From the NCBI GenBank assembly GCA_964036275.1, contig OZ038434.1:36355279-36419278 (forward strand): 64,000 nt of DNA. Reading direction: 5' to 3'. Shown here in pieces: positions 12,301 to 24,800 of this stretch (the stretch's first letter is position 1; the number at the start of each line of letters is the position of its first letter). The notes beneath the pieces were generated by a model. It was not told the DNA's origin and made no database searches. It worked only from the letters and a program-made list of their open reading frames with translations. Made by a program: the position numbers and the translations under genes. This stretch comes from Litoditis marina (taxonomy: Eukaryota; Nematoda; Chromadorea; Rhabditida; Rhabditidae).

Positions 12301-13901
12301 CTGATCTTTGAACTCCATTTGTTTCAGTGGAATGGAGTAGTTTATTCCCGCCTGAACACGCGGCTTTCCACATTGAATATTCGACGTGAGAAGTGACTAC
12401 AATTGGGTAAATAGTGAACAGGTCCTTATGTCAAAAAAGAAATTTTGGTCAGAACCGATATCTGGCTAGTATGAGGCTTGAAAGAAAGAAAAATCCCTCT
12501 CGAATTTTGGGTTTAGGCCTAGGGGGCATATGAGGGCATATGTGGAACTTTTTGTGTGTTCTCTGATCCAGCTCTGATTACTTTATTACAAAAAAAGAAT
12601 TCTATTAATACAGTTGTATTCTATATAGTTTCACAGTAGTTTCATTTGTGTTCGTTCAGAACCCGGCCTTGATCAACGACGATGCGATTCAGTTCCGCCA
12701 ATTCATTCGGCACTATGTCTACCAATATCGGACGAAGAGCGGAGCACCCAAGCGATACGTGAGTTTAGTTGAAACATTCTTTCTTGGTTGGGCTATCTCC
12801 ATACACCAGTAAGGCAGTGAGGTCCGAAAAACTTGATGTTTTTGTATCAAGATACACCCATTTACATTTTACCCCTTTCGGCAAAAAGTAGCCCGTTTTG
12901 CTCGCTTTTCCTAGCTATTCGGACAATTTTACTAGGGTATGGCTATCTCGACTAAGACTATTCCCTGCCGATTATAGTTTGTTTCACCAATCGATGTCTT
13001 TCTACAGTAATCCGTCGCATATTTAGAAGGCTTTTTCTAATGAATAAATCATTATTTTCGTTTCAAACTTTCATAGTTCGCAGTAGCATAGATAGAAAAC
13101 ACAATAGCGAAAATTGAAGTCATTCCGAAAACACCAAACTACGAAACGTTGATCTAGAAGTTTGCGAAGATTACTGTAGAGGGTTATAAGTGCGTGGAAC
13201 AGGCAAGCCATTTCTGTAGCGCTCTCGATGAGGATATGTAGTCATAGAGACGCAAAGTTCGGCGTCCTCATTGACTCGTATACTCGTATCGCCTTGTAGT
13301 TTGCTAATCGCTTGGCGCCAACCGTTCTGAGCACACACTAGTAAAGTGTGACTTTTCTTCTAAAAGTTCCCTATTGTTTAATTTTAATCCGTGAAAACGT
13401 AGCGTTTTGCATCAAAAACAAGCGAATGTCAAAAAAGCTAATACTATCACTGTGGTCTGGTTTCGATTTATAATCATTGGGGTAGAGGCGAAACGTACTA
13501 GTTTTTCTCTTAACTATTCTGTCAAACTGTAACTATATTAACTCTCATTTATATTTGCTTGCAGTGGACGACCATGCGCGAAGGAATCTCTATGGATCCG
13601 CGTCAGATATTCGGCGCCGACTGGATCAACGAGATCAGACGCACTCTGCCGGAGATCAAAATAGCCGAGATCGATGATGATGTCAGTTTTAGTTCATGTA
13701 CTTTGTTCAGTGCGAAATGTGAGAAAGACAACTTTCTTTCTCTTCTTGTTCAACAACGTTGCACTCGTCTAACAAGCTTAGGCTCCTAGGTGCTAAAGGC
13801 CTAAATAATCCGAATAGACAATAAATGGTTTGGTTTCCTTTTCGTCAACGTTTTTCTTCCAGTATCTCTTCGCGTGGGATGGGAACGCTGGGCACAGATG
13901 A
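3363..13901 (+). CDS. Unidentified 563-residue polar coiled-coil protein, 17 exons
   Basis: I do not recognise the family. Exons: 3363-3456, 4317-4378, 5022-5171, 5414-5437, 5710-5844, 6099-6140, 6744-6907, 7458-7571, 7842-7953, 7991-8130, 8506-8607, 8833-8943, 11423-11524, 12195-12279, 12660-12758, 13565-13681, 13863-13901. Every junction is phase-compatible and gives 564 codons including TGA. The ATG follows directly on TTTTCAG, as at a trans-splice site. Residues about 53-102 and 170-224 are E/Q/R-rich and likely coiled coil. Residues 111-155 are Gly-rich. The middle is Pro/Arg/Gln-rich and probably disordered. The last 110 residues look like a small folded domain (EAIDVILEELD, then FGADWINEIRR). 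There is no signal peptide or membrane segment. Composition suggests a cytoskeletal or centrosomal scaffold, which is inference only. The 24-nt exon 4 and the donor at 13682 (gtcagt) are the weakest calls. Confidence 0.72.
4434..4755. repeat. Foldback element with gtaacgg word arms
   Basis: The left arm (4434-4510), built of 'caaaagtaacgg', is matched by an inverted right arm (4672-4750) with 'ccgttacttttg' words in mirrored order, around a 160-bp centre. It lies in intron 2 of the first gene, about 270 bp before exon 3. No coding potential. Confidence 0.8.
6175..6385. repeat. Foldback element with 'caccgccaagg' termini
   Basis: The left end 'caccgccaagggtctctc' and right end 'gaggggccttggcggtg' are inverted copies about 210 bp apart, in intron 6 of the first gene. 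A second left-end fragment occurs at 7627-7700 in intron 8. This is a MITE-like family. Confidence 0.7.
7218..7340. mobile_element. MITE B copy
   Basis: Palindromic element as described at 1501-1744, inside intron 7 of the first gene. The ends are ttaaagaagg and ccttta. Confidence 0.8.
10309..10443 (-). mobile_element. MITE A copy
   Basis: Nearly full-length copy of the 135-bp family in the opposite orientation, starting 'tatactgttagtcaattgca' and ending 'cttctagtata'. It is intronic. Confidence 0.8.
11268..11398 (+). mobile_element. MITE A copy
   Basis: Full-length copy in forward orientation, ending only 24 bp before the exon at 11423, so it sits at the branch and polypyrimidine region of that intron. 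Confidence 0.8.
12328..12396 (+). other. Possible alternative terminal exon of the first gene
   Basis: After the exon ending at 12279, a 48-bp intron with a good acceptor (tttgtttcag) would lead into an in-frame 23-codon tail ending in TGA. It would replace the C-terminal domain made by the last three exons. The main route is favoured because the downstream exons are longer and phase-consistent. Confidence 0.3.
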
Positions 13902-14277
13902 GAAGAAACCTTGTAGATTCGCCTTTTCTCTCTGTAGTTTTTCTACACCCCCCCCCCCTCTATTTTCTCTCTCTCTCGCTTTTTGATCTTTTTGTTCTTG
14001 TTGTCTATGGTACATTTATTGTTTACTGCTCCTCTGTAAATTCCAATGGTTTTTATCTAGTACCCAGTGTATCTTGCCAATATGTATTGCGTGTCTTGTT
14101 TTACCGGTAGATTTTCGTAAGTGGCCAACTAGGCCTTATGCCTAGGTTATATTATCACAATTTATTCATTATCACACATGGAATGTTCTTTTCGCAATAA
14201 ATGTTGATTGGAAGTTGTTTTTGTTTGAAAACCGGTTCGTTGGTGGTGCAGAAAGATAATAACAATTGGGAAAAAAG
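13902..14277. other. Convergent 3' region between two genes
   Basis: 376 bp separate the TGA of the plus-strand gene from the TAA of the minus-strand gene. A pyrimidine-rich tract with a C run lies at 13948-13980. AATAAA is present at 14196. No other gene is seen. Confidence 0.6.
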
Positions 14278-17200
14278 TTAATGATTTTTGAAAAAGTGTC
14301 CGATTTGGAATTCAAAGGTGATATCAATTGTGGTCAAATGTTGCTTGAATCGGCTTCTCTGCTCTTTCCAGGTCCAGTTTGGTCGTTTGGAACAGATTAG
14401 AATCTGAAATTGTTTTATTTTAATTAAGTTACATAAAGTTTACTTACAAATTACAGGTTTTGATTATCTTTGTAGCTGACTAATCAGCAATACATTCTGA
14501 TATAGTCCCTAGACGTTCAGCCAATTGAGAGTGAGTAGGTCAAAGAGACACAGACGTTGGGCCTGTGCTCCACACTAGTTTAGGATATTTCTTCGATTTC
14601 TATTGATATTTTTCTATTTCTTGTTGTTTTGAACGGGGAATCGAATGGTACCACTTCCAAGCCTATATTATGATGTTTCAGAAATGGTCTGCGGTCTCTA
14701 CGTTTATTTGTCAGTGTAGACATGACTATAGTTTCATCCCGGTACGCGCCCTAATTGGCAGAGTTTGACCAAAAAACAACATATTCAAACTACAAACACA
14801 GCGGAACTGGAGACATACACAGTGGGGCATGAACCCTGTACATTTACGCAAATATGGTAGCCATACTTAAAATACCTCCTTATTTTGATGTTAACTGATG
14901 CTTACTTTTACCCGATTTTGACCGGGACATGCTCACTTTTTGGGGTAATGTTACAGTTTCTCGGTAAAATTGAAGAAAAATCGTGTTTTCCAATGACGTA
15001 TGCTTACCATTTGGGGATGCTCATGCTCACTTTTACGCTTTTACCGACTTGACGTGAACCTTTTTTTTACGTATGATGGTAGCTGGGATTTGTGGCCAAT
15101 TCTACAACTAACCCGGTTTTTATGTAACCTAACCCTTTTTTGGTAACTCTTTTTTAAGTTACCTCAGTAGGTAACCGGTTGGTAACCTAAAATGAAAAAA
15201 ACCGGTTACCTGTTTTTATAACGCAAAACGTGTAACCGGATTTTTAGATTCAGGTTACTTCCAGGTTACCTACAAGGTAACCTGAAAAAGAGGTTACCGA
15301 AAAAGGGTTAGGTTACCTAAACACCCGGTTAGTTGTAGAATTGTCCCATTTACGCAAATATAGTAGCTTGGTATCTGGGATTTGTTTCTAGCGACAAACC
15401 TGTCTTTCCGGTAGATATTTCAGTAGGTAACACGAGTTGAAGAACGGCTCAAATGTCTTGAGAAGTTGCTCTTCGTAGGCAACTGTGTCTCGGGTACAGA
15501 TAATGTACACAATCAATACCCCTGAAAAAAGGTTCAGTCATCATTTGGTTACCCAACTTCTTGGTAACCTATTTAGTAATCACTTTAGTGGTTACCTAAG
15601 TAGGAAACCCGAAAGTAATACGATTAGTCAACGCTTAAAACCCACAGAAGATGTACATTGTACACACTCAAAACACCTGATAACAGTTGCTAACCGCTAA
15701 CCTGACCACTGATTACCGCATATTTGCGTTACATAGGTAACCGGTAAGTAACCATTCGAGCTCCGATTACCGTTAAAACCAAGTTGTTCGGCTACGAGAA
15801 TCTGCGTAAATATGAGTGATAAGCAGATAAGGTCTCCACCTCCAAATCTGTAACTCACCACTGTAGCTGCAACTCGGTGATGCCACCATCCAAAATCTTC
15901 CTTGCTGTTTTTCATAACTTATTACTAAATACATTTACAATTATCCCCCATTCATTTGACCCGATCCACTACGTTTTTCTCAGGAACCACATGTTGGCAA
16001 CACATTTTTGATTGAACTCAAATAAGGACGATTATGTGGTCCAATCGCGACGCTTCAGTCCTTTAAACTGTAATACATTTTTGAATTGCAGTTTAAAGGA
16101 CCGTTGACACGGGATTAGTCCACATAATCGTCCTGCTTCGAATGGGAAAACAAACCTTTATCCTCCAATAAATCGGCCATATTCTGTATAATCTCCGGAT
16201 TCTCGAATTCTTTGACGGGACAAAGCACGGGTCGCTGGTCGTTGTAGCAGGCGTCCAGCAGGATCGAGTGGAACTTTTTCTTGCCTAAAACCATTTTGGT
16301 TCTATTCCTTTTATTTCAAACAATTAGGTTTGTAAGAGCCAATTTCAGAATAAGTTTATTCTTTTGCTCTCTTCTTTCCTGAAATAAATATGAATGAATA
16401 AATAGGTATTCTTTCTAACTTTTCTGAAACCATATTGGTTCTCATTTCATTGCTGAACATTTGTTTTGTGAAAGCCGATTCCAGAACAAACTATATTTCG
16501 TTGTCTTCCTCTTTCTGAAATCGTTCTGGTTACATTCTTTTCAATTTCAACCCATCGGTTTAACTAAAAGCAGATTTAAGAAAAATAATTGAATTTTTCT
16601 CATTTTTCTCTCCTGAAACTAAAGGTTTTAATATTTGCTTTCAGGAATCATTTACCTATCAGTTAATCAATTTTAGTTAAAGTAGGACGATTACGTGCTC
16701 CAATCTCGGCGCGTCAGTCCTTTAAACTGCAATTGAAAAATGTATTGCAGTTTAAAGGACTGACGCGCCGAGATTGGAGCACGTAATTGTCCTTCTTTAA
16801 TACTGGAGACAAAAGTCTTGACTCAGGACAACTCTACCATCTCCCAAATGATTTCACTCTCACTAAAGCCCACCCTTACGGCATATATTGCTCTAGTTGT
16901 GTTTGTAGTTTTATCCCGTTGCTTTCAGGTAGACATTTGTAGAACATGGCCTACTTCGAGATCGAACCACAACTATACTGTTAGTCCAACAAGTTAAACA
17001 CAGCAGAACTCAGAAACGTGCAACGACAAAGTGCACGATGCCTCATTAGAATGCTAACTTTACGTGACTATTCAATTCTCTTCTAGTATATGATTTGGAG
17101 ATCAAACTACAACTACAACCTTCTTCTGCTGTCCTCTTCACGTAAGCCGCTCCGTCCTCGATGAGAACTTCGTTTCTTTCGTCTTCTTGGTGGTCGAACC

Positions 17201-20200
17201 AGTCCGAAGCCACCGAATCGACGAATGGATCCAGCTCCACTACGGTGGTGTGAATCTGCAACACGTAAAGCTACTTGTGAAAGTACTTGTGAAACTACTT
17301 GTAACACTACTTGTACTTGTAAAAGTACTTGTATTTAGAAGTAAAAGTACTTGTAATTATATTTGAAATACGGTGGTGTGAATCTGCAACACGTATAACT
17401 ACTTGTAAGACTACTCGTACAACCAACGTGTATTTTGGGTCCTCTTGACGCACTGTTGTGTTTGTAATCCGACCCAGTGATGTTTTCAAATTTAGCATGT
17501 TGTTCAAACCACAACAAAAATGGCATACTTTCAGCTAATCCAGTTTCAGCACCGGGTTTGTAGTTCCATCCCATCGTAGTTCAGAGGCCGTATGCATGAA
17601 ATATCCCGGGCCGGGTTGGGATGCTATAGTTTATACCATTCGTACTGAGACTCCTACAGTACCCCTAGAAACTTTCCCAAAGCTGTTGTGTAGCTGAACA
17701 TTTATTTCATCAAAAACTCTCCCGTATATTTACTGTACCTGAGAACGAGAAGGAGGTGCAAAAATTTGCCACTTTTCAATCATTAGTAAGTGAGAAAAAC
17801 GGCTTGGAAGTTTTGTAATCTTACTGTAGGAGTCTCAGTGGGAATGAAAAAGACCATATACCGAGCTGAATTGGCGAGGAAATAGCTCGTGATAGCATCC
17901 CAACCCGGCCCGGGATGTTTCATGCATACGGCCTCTGAAATCGAAATACGTGCCGAGACACCAGTAAAACTAAAACCCAAATTTTATAACCAGCGTACGT
18001 TGACCCAACTCAACAGAGAGTGGGTGGATGGTCATTACTCGTATAACAAGTAGTTCACCGTTTCCTGTTTCTAGTTCGATTCTGTCGAATTTCCATCCTA
18101 ATTCGAAGTATATAGTCGTTGCCAACGGAAAAGGTTTGAGGGTACTGTACATCTCACTTTCCACTGTGTACGCACACATGTCTCCGATTGCAAAGCTTTG
18201 TCGGGCAGTAGTTAGCGTCCTGCTACGAATATTTTGCGTGCAGCTTCGATTCCGGCAACAGAAATTTCAAAACCTGGCACCTACTAACTTGCCAGTCCAA
18301 TACATCTCAAACATTGACACTTCCCACACAGGATCGGTTCATTTTGGAGCAAAACCGAAAACTTTTTCGTTCACTCCATCAATTTGACCTACATTAAGCC
18401 AGTCCAACATCGATAGAAAGTTGCTGGCCACTCCCCCTCCTAGTCCGATCATGAGCACATTCTGCGAGCCCAGCGGTTCGAGGGTGATCGCCTGAAAAAG
18501 GAGGATTTTAGTAAGAAGAAGAGTCTTTAAGAGTAAAAGTATTTTGGAAAAGTTATTCGTTCCATCCAACTTACCTTTCGCTGTCTTTGTCAAGGAAATC
18601 AACATCCTTATAGCATATACGTACTGTGTGAGCAGAACACACATAGATTACGTATATTGATTTTTCTTACTATTCTCTAAAGGAAGTGCCACATGTCATA
18701 ATGTGGAGAGTTGAATCGTGAACAAGACAGTGTTCTGGCTTACAGTGGGTGCCAAATTTATACATATTTGTCTCTCGCCGGAATCGAACCTACGAGCAAA
18801 ATATTTGTAGCAACACGCTGACCCCTGCGCAATTAGGGCACATATTCGAGAAACTTTGGAATCGGAGACATGTGTGCGTACACAGCGGAGAGCGAGATAG
18901 TGTGCGTACACAGCGGAGAGCGAGATATACAGTACCCTCCCGTCTTTCCGTTTGCGACGACTATATCTGATCAAGAATCACGACGTACCTCGCTGAAGAA
19001 GCCGGCCGCAATCATGATCTTTATGTAGCGGCTGACAATTACCAGCTTGTTTACAGGCCAGTTCCGGGTATTGAAGTTGGACCACGTAAGTACTGTAAAG
19101 ATCAAGCAGGTAAAGTGAATTGAATATAGGAAATGACCAAGTGGTTATTATAGTGTGATCTTGAAACACACTGTTGTTCACGAATTTTGAGAGAAACGCA
19201 AAGATCATACTACAAACACACAGGGACATGGCAACATACACCGTGTCGTCCGACTTCGAAAAAAGGGAAAATGTTGAGTTTACCTTCTGGCTGCTCCAGC
19301 TCCACGATTGTTAACGCATATTTAGGATTGTCTTTTAGAATCATCGAACGCCGAACGACCAGTCTGAATAATTGAGTTACTTTTCTGCGAAGCGACCATG
19401 AAAAAGCAAACATAGCGTCGAGTTATAAGATATTTAACAGAAGATACAGAATATTGGTTGGTTTCTCGATAACGTAGGAAGGGCGAGCCCTATACCTCTC
19501 ATCTTCTCTTGCGGCGGTGTCAGTGATCAGGAAGCATACGTTCGTGTTGGGACTGCACGTTTCGGCCACCACCTTTTTGCCCTGAAATCGACGTTTACAA
19601 AATGATGTATTCTTCTCTTCACACATGTTTTCACATGTTACTTCACACCAGACAATCTTTATGTTTAATCTTTCAAATCATAAAGTTATTGCTTTTTGCT
19701 ATCACTTAGTTTTTATTCATCTTTCTTGGTAGCTTGCTAACTAAAGTCTAAAGAAGGACGATTATGTGGTACAATCGCAACGGTTCAGTCCTTCAAACTG
19801 CAATACATTTTTCAATTACAGTTTAAAGGACCGTTGACACGGGATTGGTTCACATAGTCGTCCTACTTTAATAGTTTCATGATGAAAAGATGAAATTAAC
19901 ACTACATATTACACTCGTCGGTTCACTGTGGAGAAAAACTTACCTGTTTAAGGATAGCGTTCTCGATATCGATTTGTTTTCGCTTCGCGTGTTCCTCGCT
20001 GCGCACCGCCGCCGTTTGTTTCGACGGAGAGGGAGAGATGAGAGACGAAAAGATGGAGAGAACATTCGTGTTGTAGCAGATATACTGAAAGTGTCAATTG
20101 AGTAGATCGTTTGCACGAACAGATTATTGTAGCTCTTTTCTCTGCTGTGTATCGGCTGATGGAAGATTATGGCTCAAAGCGTAGAGTGAACAGAACTACG

Positions 20201-20588
20201 ACTATATAGGTGAATTTCCAACAATGAGTTGCCAACACTCATAGTCTTTATCAATTCTACATAGACTCCATAGTGTGCAGCAAACATATTCCTTCACCAA
20301 TTCCGTATTTCATGTGGTCTCATCTCTAGCGTTTTTTCGCCGTATTTGCTGAAAAGGAGAAAAAGACAAACTAAATTCTCCATATACCTGCATATTCCAC
20401 GAACGAATTTTGAGTTCGTTCATACATCTCACAGCTAATGAAATAATGAATGAATTTCTGATTCAATTACAATTTCATAGTATCAACATCAACCGTAGAA
20501 GCTATTTACATTGAAGCAATAATTTAAAACTCACACTAGCTAGGGCGATGATCACGACATGCCAAAGATACCTTCGCAAAGCGGACAT
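14278..20588 (-). CDS. Membrane-anchored spermidine-synthase/METTL13-like methyltransferase
   Basis: Exons in transcript order: 20588-20535, 20084-19944, 19581-19496, 19363-19284, 19092-18989, 18491-18393, 17255-17120, 16284-16156, 15482-15400, 14403-14278. All phases agree, giving 345 residues. The start ATG sits one base behind ATTCAG, a likely trans-splice site. Residues about 7-25 are a hydrophobic signal anchor (WHVVIIALAS). The SAM-binding glycine loop is NVLMIGLGGGVASNFL; strand 2 carries the acidic VVELDP; then VLIEDGAAYVK and SILLDACYND follow, the order seen in spermidine synthases and the C-terminal half of METTL13. By family it should be an AdoMet or dcAdoMet Rossmann enzyme; the substrate is unknown. 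The strand usually found between DLLEDK and AYEEQLL is not seen, so a short exon may be missing in 15483-16155, which holds MITE B. Luminal or cytosolic topology cannot be decided. Confidence 0.82.
15095..15335. repeat. Word repeat of ggtaacc
   Basis: About 240 bp made of 'ggttacc'/'ggtaacc' words at irregular spacing, self-complementary overall, ending in 'ttagttgtagaattg' which mirrors the left end 'caattctacaactaac'. It lies in the last intron of the methyltransferase gene. A smaller related patch is at 3242-3330. Confidence 0.75.
16020..16140. mobile_element. MITE B copy
   Basis: Palindromic MITE B copy ending 15 bp beyond the donor of the methyltransferase exon 16284-16156, close enough to influence splicing. 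Confidence 0.8.
16677..16801. mobile_element. MITE B copy with TTAA borders
   Basis: A near-perfect palindrome bounded by TTAA on both sides ('ttagttaaagtagg' and 'ccttctttaatact'), a good view of the family's target duplication. Confidence 0.85.
16975..17089 (-). mobile_element. MITE A copy
   Basis: Reverse-orientation copy with about 20 bp missing near its 5' side, located immediately downstream of the donor of the exon 17255-17120. Confidence 0.75.
17581..17940. mobile_element. 360-bp terminal-inverted-repeat element
   Basis: The ends are about 45-bp inverted repeats (cagaggccgtatgcatgaaa and its complement, including 'cccgggccgggttgggatgc'). The interior (17645-17850) is itself a foldback with ends like 'actgagactcctacagta'. 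That inner unit recurs at 23715-23940 and in diverged form near 35510-35760. Either one element or a nested pair. Confidence 0.75.
18113..18289 (+). mobile_element. Family 3 tRNA-like repeat, copy 1
   Basis: Starts 'tatagtcgttgccaacgg' and ends near a B-box-like 'cttcgattccgg'. It belongs to a family of about 190 bp seen also at 18745-18967, 22435-22622, 39117-39311 and 47600-47840. The internal ggttcgattcc motif resembles a pol III B box, so a tRNA-derived origin is likely. TA-bounded short inverted termini (tatag) are also present, so class is uncertain. Confidence 0.6.
18745..18967 (-). mobile_element. Family 3 tRNA-like repeat, copy 2
   Basis: Opposite orientation to the copy at 18113. 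It contains the complement of the B box ('gaatcgaacctacgagc') and a short internal tandem duplication of 'gtgcgtacacagcggagagc'. It lies in an intron of the methyltransferase gene. Confidence 0.6.
19747..19873. mobile_element. MITE B copy
   Basis: Palindromic MITE B copy in the intron between methyltransferase exons 2 and 3. Confidence 0.8.
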
Positions 20589-20598
20589 TCTGAATGAC

Positions 20599-20722
20599 TC
20601 AAAGTAGGACGATTATGTGGACCAATCTCGTGTCAACGGTCCTTTAAACTGCAATTGAAAAATATATTGCAGTGTGAATACTGAACTGTTGCGATTGGAC
20701 CACATAATCGTCCTTCTTTGAT
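20599..20722. mobile_element. MITE B copy at the methyltransferase promoter
   Basis: A palindromic copy ending about 10 bp upstream of the methyltransferase start codon and its trans-splice acceptor, so it occupies the outron or 5' region. Confidence 0.75.
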
Positions 20723-21802
20723 CATAATTTTGAACAACATCTTCAAAAGTTGAGATGTTTCTCGATATAAGTTTCGCTCTTTTGTTGATAAATCTTTACG
20801 GATAATAGTTCAGTTTTTCTCAAAACAGTCGATGAGTAACAATTTCGAACGAAGCAATGCATTTGAGATTATATTTCATTAAACATTTTCTTGAGAAGTT
20901 CAAATACAGATACTAATTATAATAGTTATAATAATATAACGATTATTATATTGATAATTTATTAGATAGATTATTACGTATTCGAATCTGCACAGAATGT
21001 ATCAATCCCATTGTGGTGTACACGTAATGTTGATTCAGCCTTGCTCTAGCGCCGTCCTCTTTTCCAATAGCCATCGCCCAATCAAGAGATCAACACAGCT
21101 GAATAAATGAACAGACTCAGAAGAGTTGTACTTCATCGTAAAATATAGTGATGAGTCCAACTATTTCCAGTGTTCGACAGTTGATCACCTTCCAGTATTT
21201 AGCGAAATATAGTGGACACTCAAAGCATGTATTTTGAGACTTAGTATTTGGGTGTACTTTGTACTTGACCGTTGTACCTGACCAAGGGTGTCCAATCCAT
21301 ACTGGGCAGATGCATATTGTGGAAATACACCAACTCTGTCTACTTGGGGTCAACTTCTCTAAATCTAGGCGTTTCAAAATTAATTTCCGATCTGTTTACG
21401 ATTCAACCGTTCTGTTCACCTGTTTACTAGTTAAAACATCAAACAGTTTTTATTTTCATTTGATTATAACGTGCAGTGGCCGTATTTTGTAAGCTCATAT
21501 AGGTGGGTAAGCTATTTCCGCACAAAATTTGAATGAGCGAATTTTTCTTCAGGTGACGTTTATTTTATTATATTTCCTGCCAGCTGAGCACAGGTTTGCT
21601 CGCTTCGCATGATGCACGAGCAGAACATGTGAGTGAGCTGTGAGCACTTTGTGCTAAACTATTGGAATTTCGCTCAAATAGCTTTCCCGGCTAGTTGAGC
21701 TTACAAAATACGGCCACAGCGTTCGCGTTCTCCATGGGAATGTCCACAAAACGTGTTATCACGTGATTTTAGGTGACGTGATGTTGAGTCCGTTTGGTTA
21801 AG
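20723..21802. other. Divergent intergenic region
   Basis: About 1.1 kb between the minus-strand methyltransferase and the next plus-strand gene. AT-rich patches (20920-20985) and no convincing exon. It presumably holds both promoters; no specific element could be recognised. Confidence 0.5.
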
Positions 21803-24800
21803 ATGATGACGATTTTGAAGGTAATTCCCTCATCGATAGAAATATTAGAGTGAGTCTAACTATATTCGTATTTTTTTCGACAGAAACTTTACTGAATCGA
21901 CTCTTTTAGAGATATTAAAGTTTATTGTAACTATTGCAAACAAGACAAATATGTAACTTCCAAAATGTAGCCTTGCACTAAAACAGCTGGCAGCAATACG
22001 ATCTCGTGGGCGCCTGAAGAGAACATAGGGCCAGTGGCCGACTGGTTGTGCGCGCTGCGCCGCCTATAGCACCCGGGTTCGATCCCGCCTGTCAGTGATG
22101 AGACTTGATTACCGCCCCAGGCAGAAGCCCCGTGTTGATTGGTTTAGTTCAGAGACTACATTTTTGTTTGATATTGCAAAATAGCCAATAAAAGCATGTT
22201 TTTGTTGACTGCTGGGTGGTGGTATTTCAAAACAATCAATGAAAACATACAAAATAGATATTTTAAGTACTATTACAATTATTTAAATAATGTTTTTCTG
22301 ATAATATCAATGTTGTTTTCAGACGGTGCTGATGATAGTTGATAAGGGTCATAACAGCTGTCCCCTGTTGGAAGAGGATGTTGTCAGCAACAAAAAGGTT
22401 AGAACATTCGAAAAACATTCGAAACCTAGTAGGGGTGCTAAGTTTATAAAACTTTTGCCTCATATTATTTTGAATATTTTGCTCGAACCTGCGAGCAAAA
22501 TATTCTTAGCTAGATGCTAACCACTACGCTACGAGAGTATATAGCCGATAAGCTTTGAATTCGAAGTACACACGGAAAGGAAGATATACAGTACCCTCTC
22601 GCCTTTCCGTCGGTGCGACTGTATAGGGTGGTAAAAAGGTTTTTAGTGGAAGTGACGAAGTGTCGGTGGACTTACTGTCTACAGGATCTGGAAAAGGAAC
22701 TAAAGAAGGACGACTATGTGGACCGATCCCAACGCTTCGGTCCTTTAAACTGTAATACATTTTTCAATTGCAGTTTAAAGGACCGATACGTCGGGATTGG
22801 TCCACCTAATCGACAAACTCAATACAGTCGCATTTTCAGGCCCTAAGGAGGGTGAATCCACCAAAACGTCGCCACTTCCAATAAAAACATCCTATACTAC
22901 AAGTAAATGGAGTAGTCACGTAAAGTAAGCATTCTGATGAGGAACGGTGCACTTCGTCATTGCATGTTCATGGGCTTTGCTGGGTTCAACATGTTTCACG
23001 TGACTATGTAATTGACCAACACTATACCACCGCGAGTGTGGTTTATACAATAAAACCAACAATATGCCAATATACCGAGGTTCATAGACAGCAGGACATA
23101 GAGAATACCTCTTGTAGAGACCACTTGTTCGTTGTAGTTTGATCTGGACACATGCTAGTTTTTTTTCACTAATTTTGATTGAAAAACAACAGGATCAAAC
23201 TACAAACACTACGGAACTAGTTTCCAATAGTTTCATGCGATCTTATTGTATTGTTGCGAATCTATAATTGAGACTCACTTGAACGTTTCAGGTTCAACCT
23301 CTATACTCAGAAGAAACTGCCCGTCTACCGGAAAACCCGCTGCGTGGACCTTTCAGCAACGTGAAGTGAGCTAATGTTCCATAAATGCAGGTTACAGTCA
23401 AAGGGAAAATAATCTAATTAAACTGATTTTCAAATAACGAAGTTATTAACTTCCAGCCCAGATATCTTTTAGTCTACAAAACATCATGTAAAACGTGTTT
23501 GTTAACTTCGGATGTTGTAGTGGCTTGCGGTGTGGGCTATGGTTCATTGATCGTAATTTCGATTCTGCTTTGAGGTCTACACTTTCTAACTTTCAGGCCT
23601 CCCAGAACACAGAGGAAAGCTAGAATGATGCCTCATTGCCAGATTATAACAGGGCAACTAAATGGAGACACCACTCCAGAGGTTAGGTGAGCATACATAT
23701 ATAGTTCACACTAGTCCTACTGAGACTCCTACAGTAATTTTACAAATTTCACGAAGATTGTTGTGAAGCTCAAAATTTAGTTCATCAAAAATCCTCTCGT
23801 ATATAAACTTTACCTGAAAACGAGAATGAGGTGCGAAATACCTCCACCTTTCCGATCATAGGTAAGTGAGGAAAACGACGTGGAATTTTCGAAATCCTAC
23901 TGTAGGAGTCTCAGTGGGAATGACAAAGACTATTTTTGTGTAGTTCGTTCAAAATATGTATCCCGGGCCACTCGCGGCTGGAAATCGATGATCCGTAATC
24001 CGAACAGGAATGCATGCTCACACGCAGTTCTTTTCCCCCTTCAAGAAGTCACTCGCATGTCACTGGATCAATGCCAACAGAGCATTCGACAGTCCACCAT
24101 GAAGACTTCTATGAAGAAAAGGGACCAAGACCTCACTAGAAGCTGCTGCTACAAAGGTCTGTGATATGTATGATGATCACCGCGTCGTAACGAAGCGAAG
24201 TGAATGAATAATTTAGTAATAAAATTTAAGCCGGAGCATCCCAAATGTTCACCCAATTCCGTCGGATTTTTTTTCCGAAGGGATGTGCACTAGTGGCTGT
24301 TCGAGGAAAATGGGTTGGGATAGGACAGAGGGGGGGGGGGGTCAAACTGAACATCTTCTACTCCTTTGCCGTGCTCGAAAATTGGCCCTGTTGCTTTTCG
24401 GGCCAGATTCAAATCTTTCGTGTGTATTTTTCAAATGATATTTCAGGAAAAGGACGAGAGAAAACGATTTGATTACACAATTAGACGTTATGATCGGTAT
24501 TGAGAACCGGGAAGACGGCCCGGAACTACCTCCACTGAAAGGGGTAGGTTAGTGTGTCCAAATTTCAGTTCATAGAGTTATTGGCGGTTTTTACATTCAG
24601 AAACACTCTGACACCCGTAGGAAGTCACTGCGTTGCACCGGAGTATTTACCATGCAAAGAAACGTATGTTCTGGAAAAGCTGTTTTGTCTTGGTCTTCTA
24701 TCTCCCCGAGTGGTCCCCTAGTTAATCGTTAGCAATGTCGCGCCTCTATAGCTCAGTGGCAGAGCGTCTGTCTCGTAAACAGAAGGTCGACGGTTCAATC

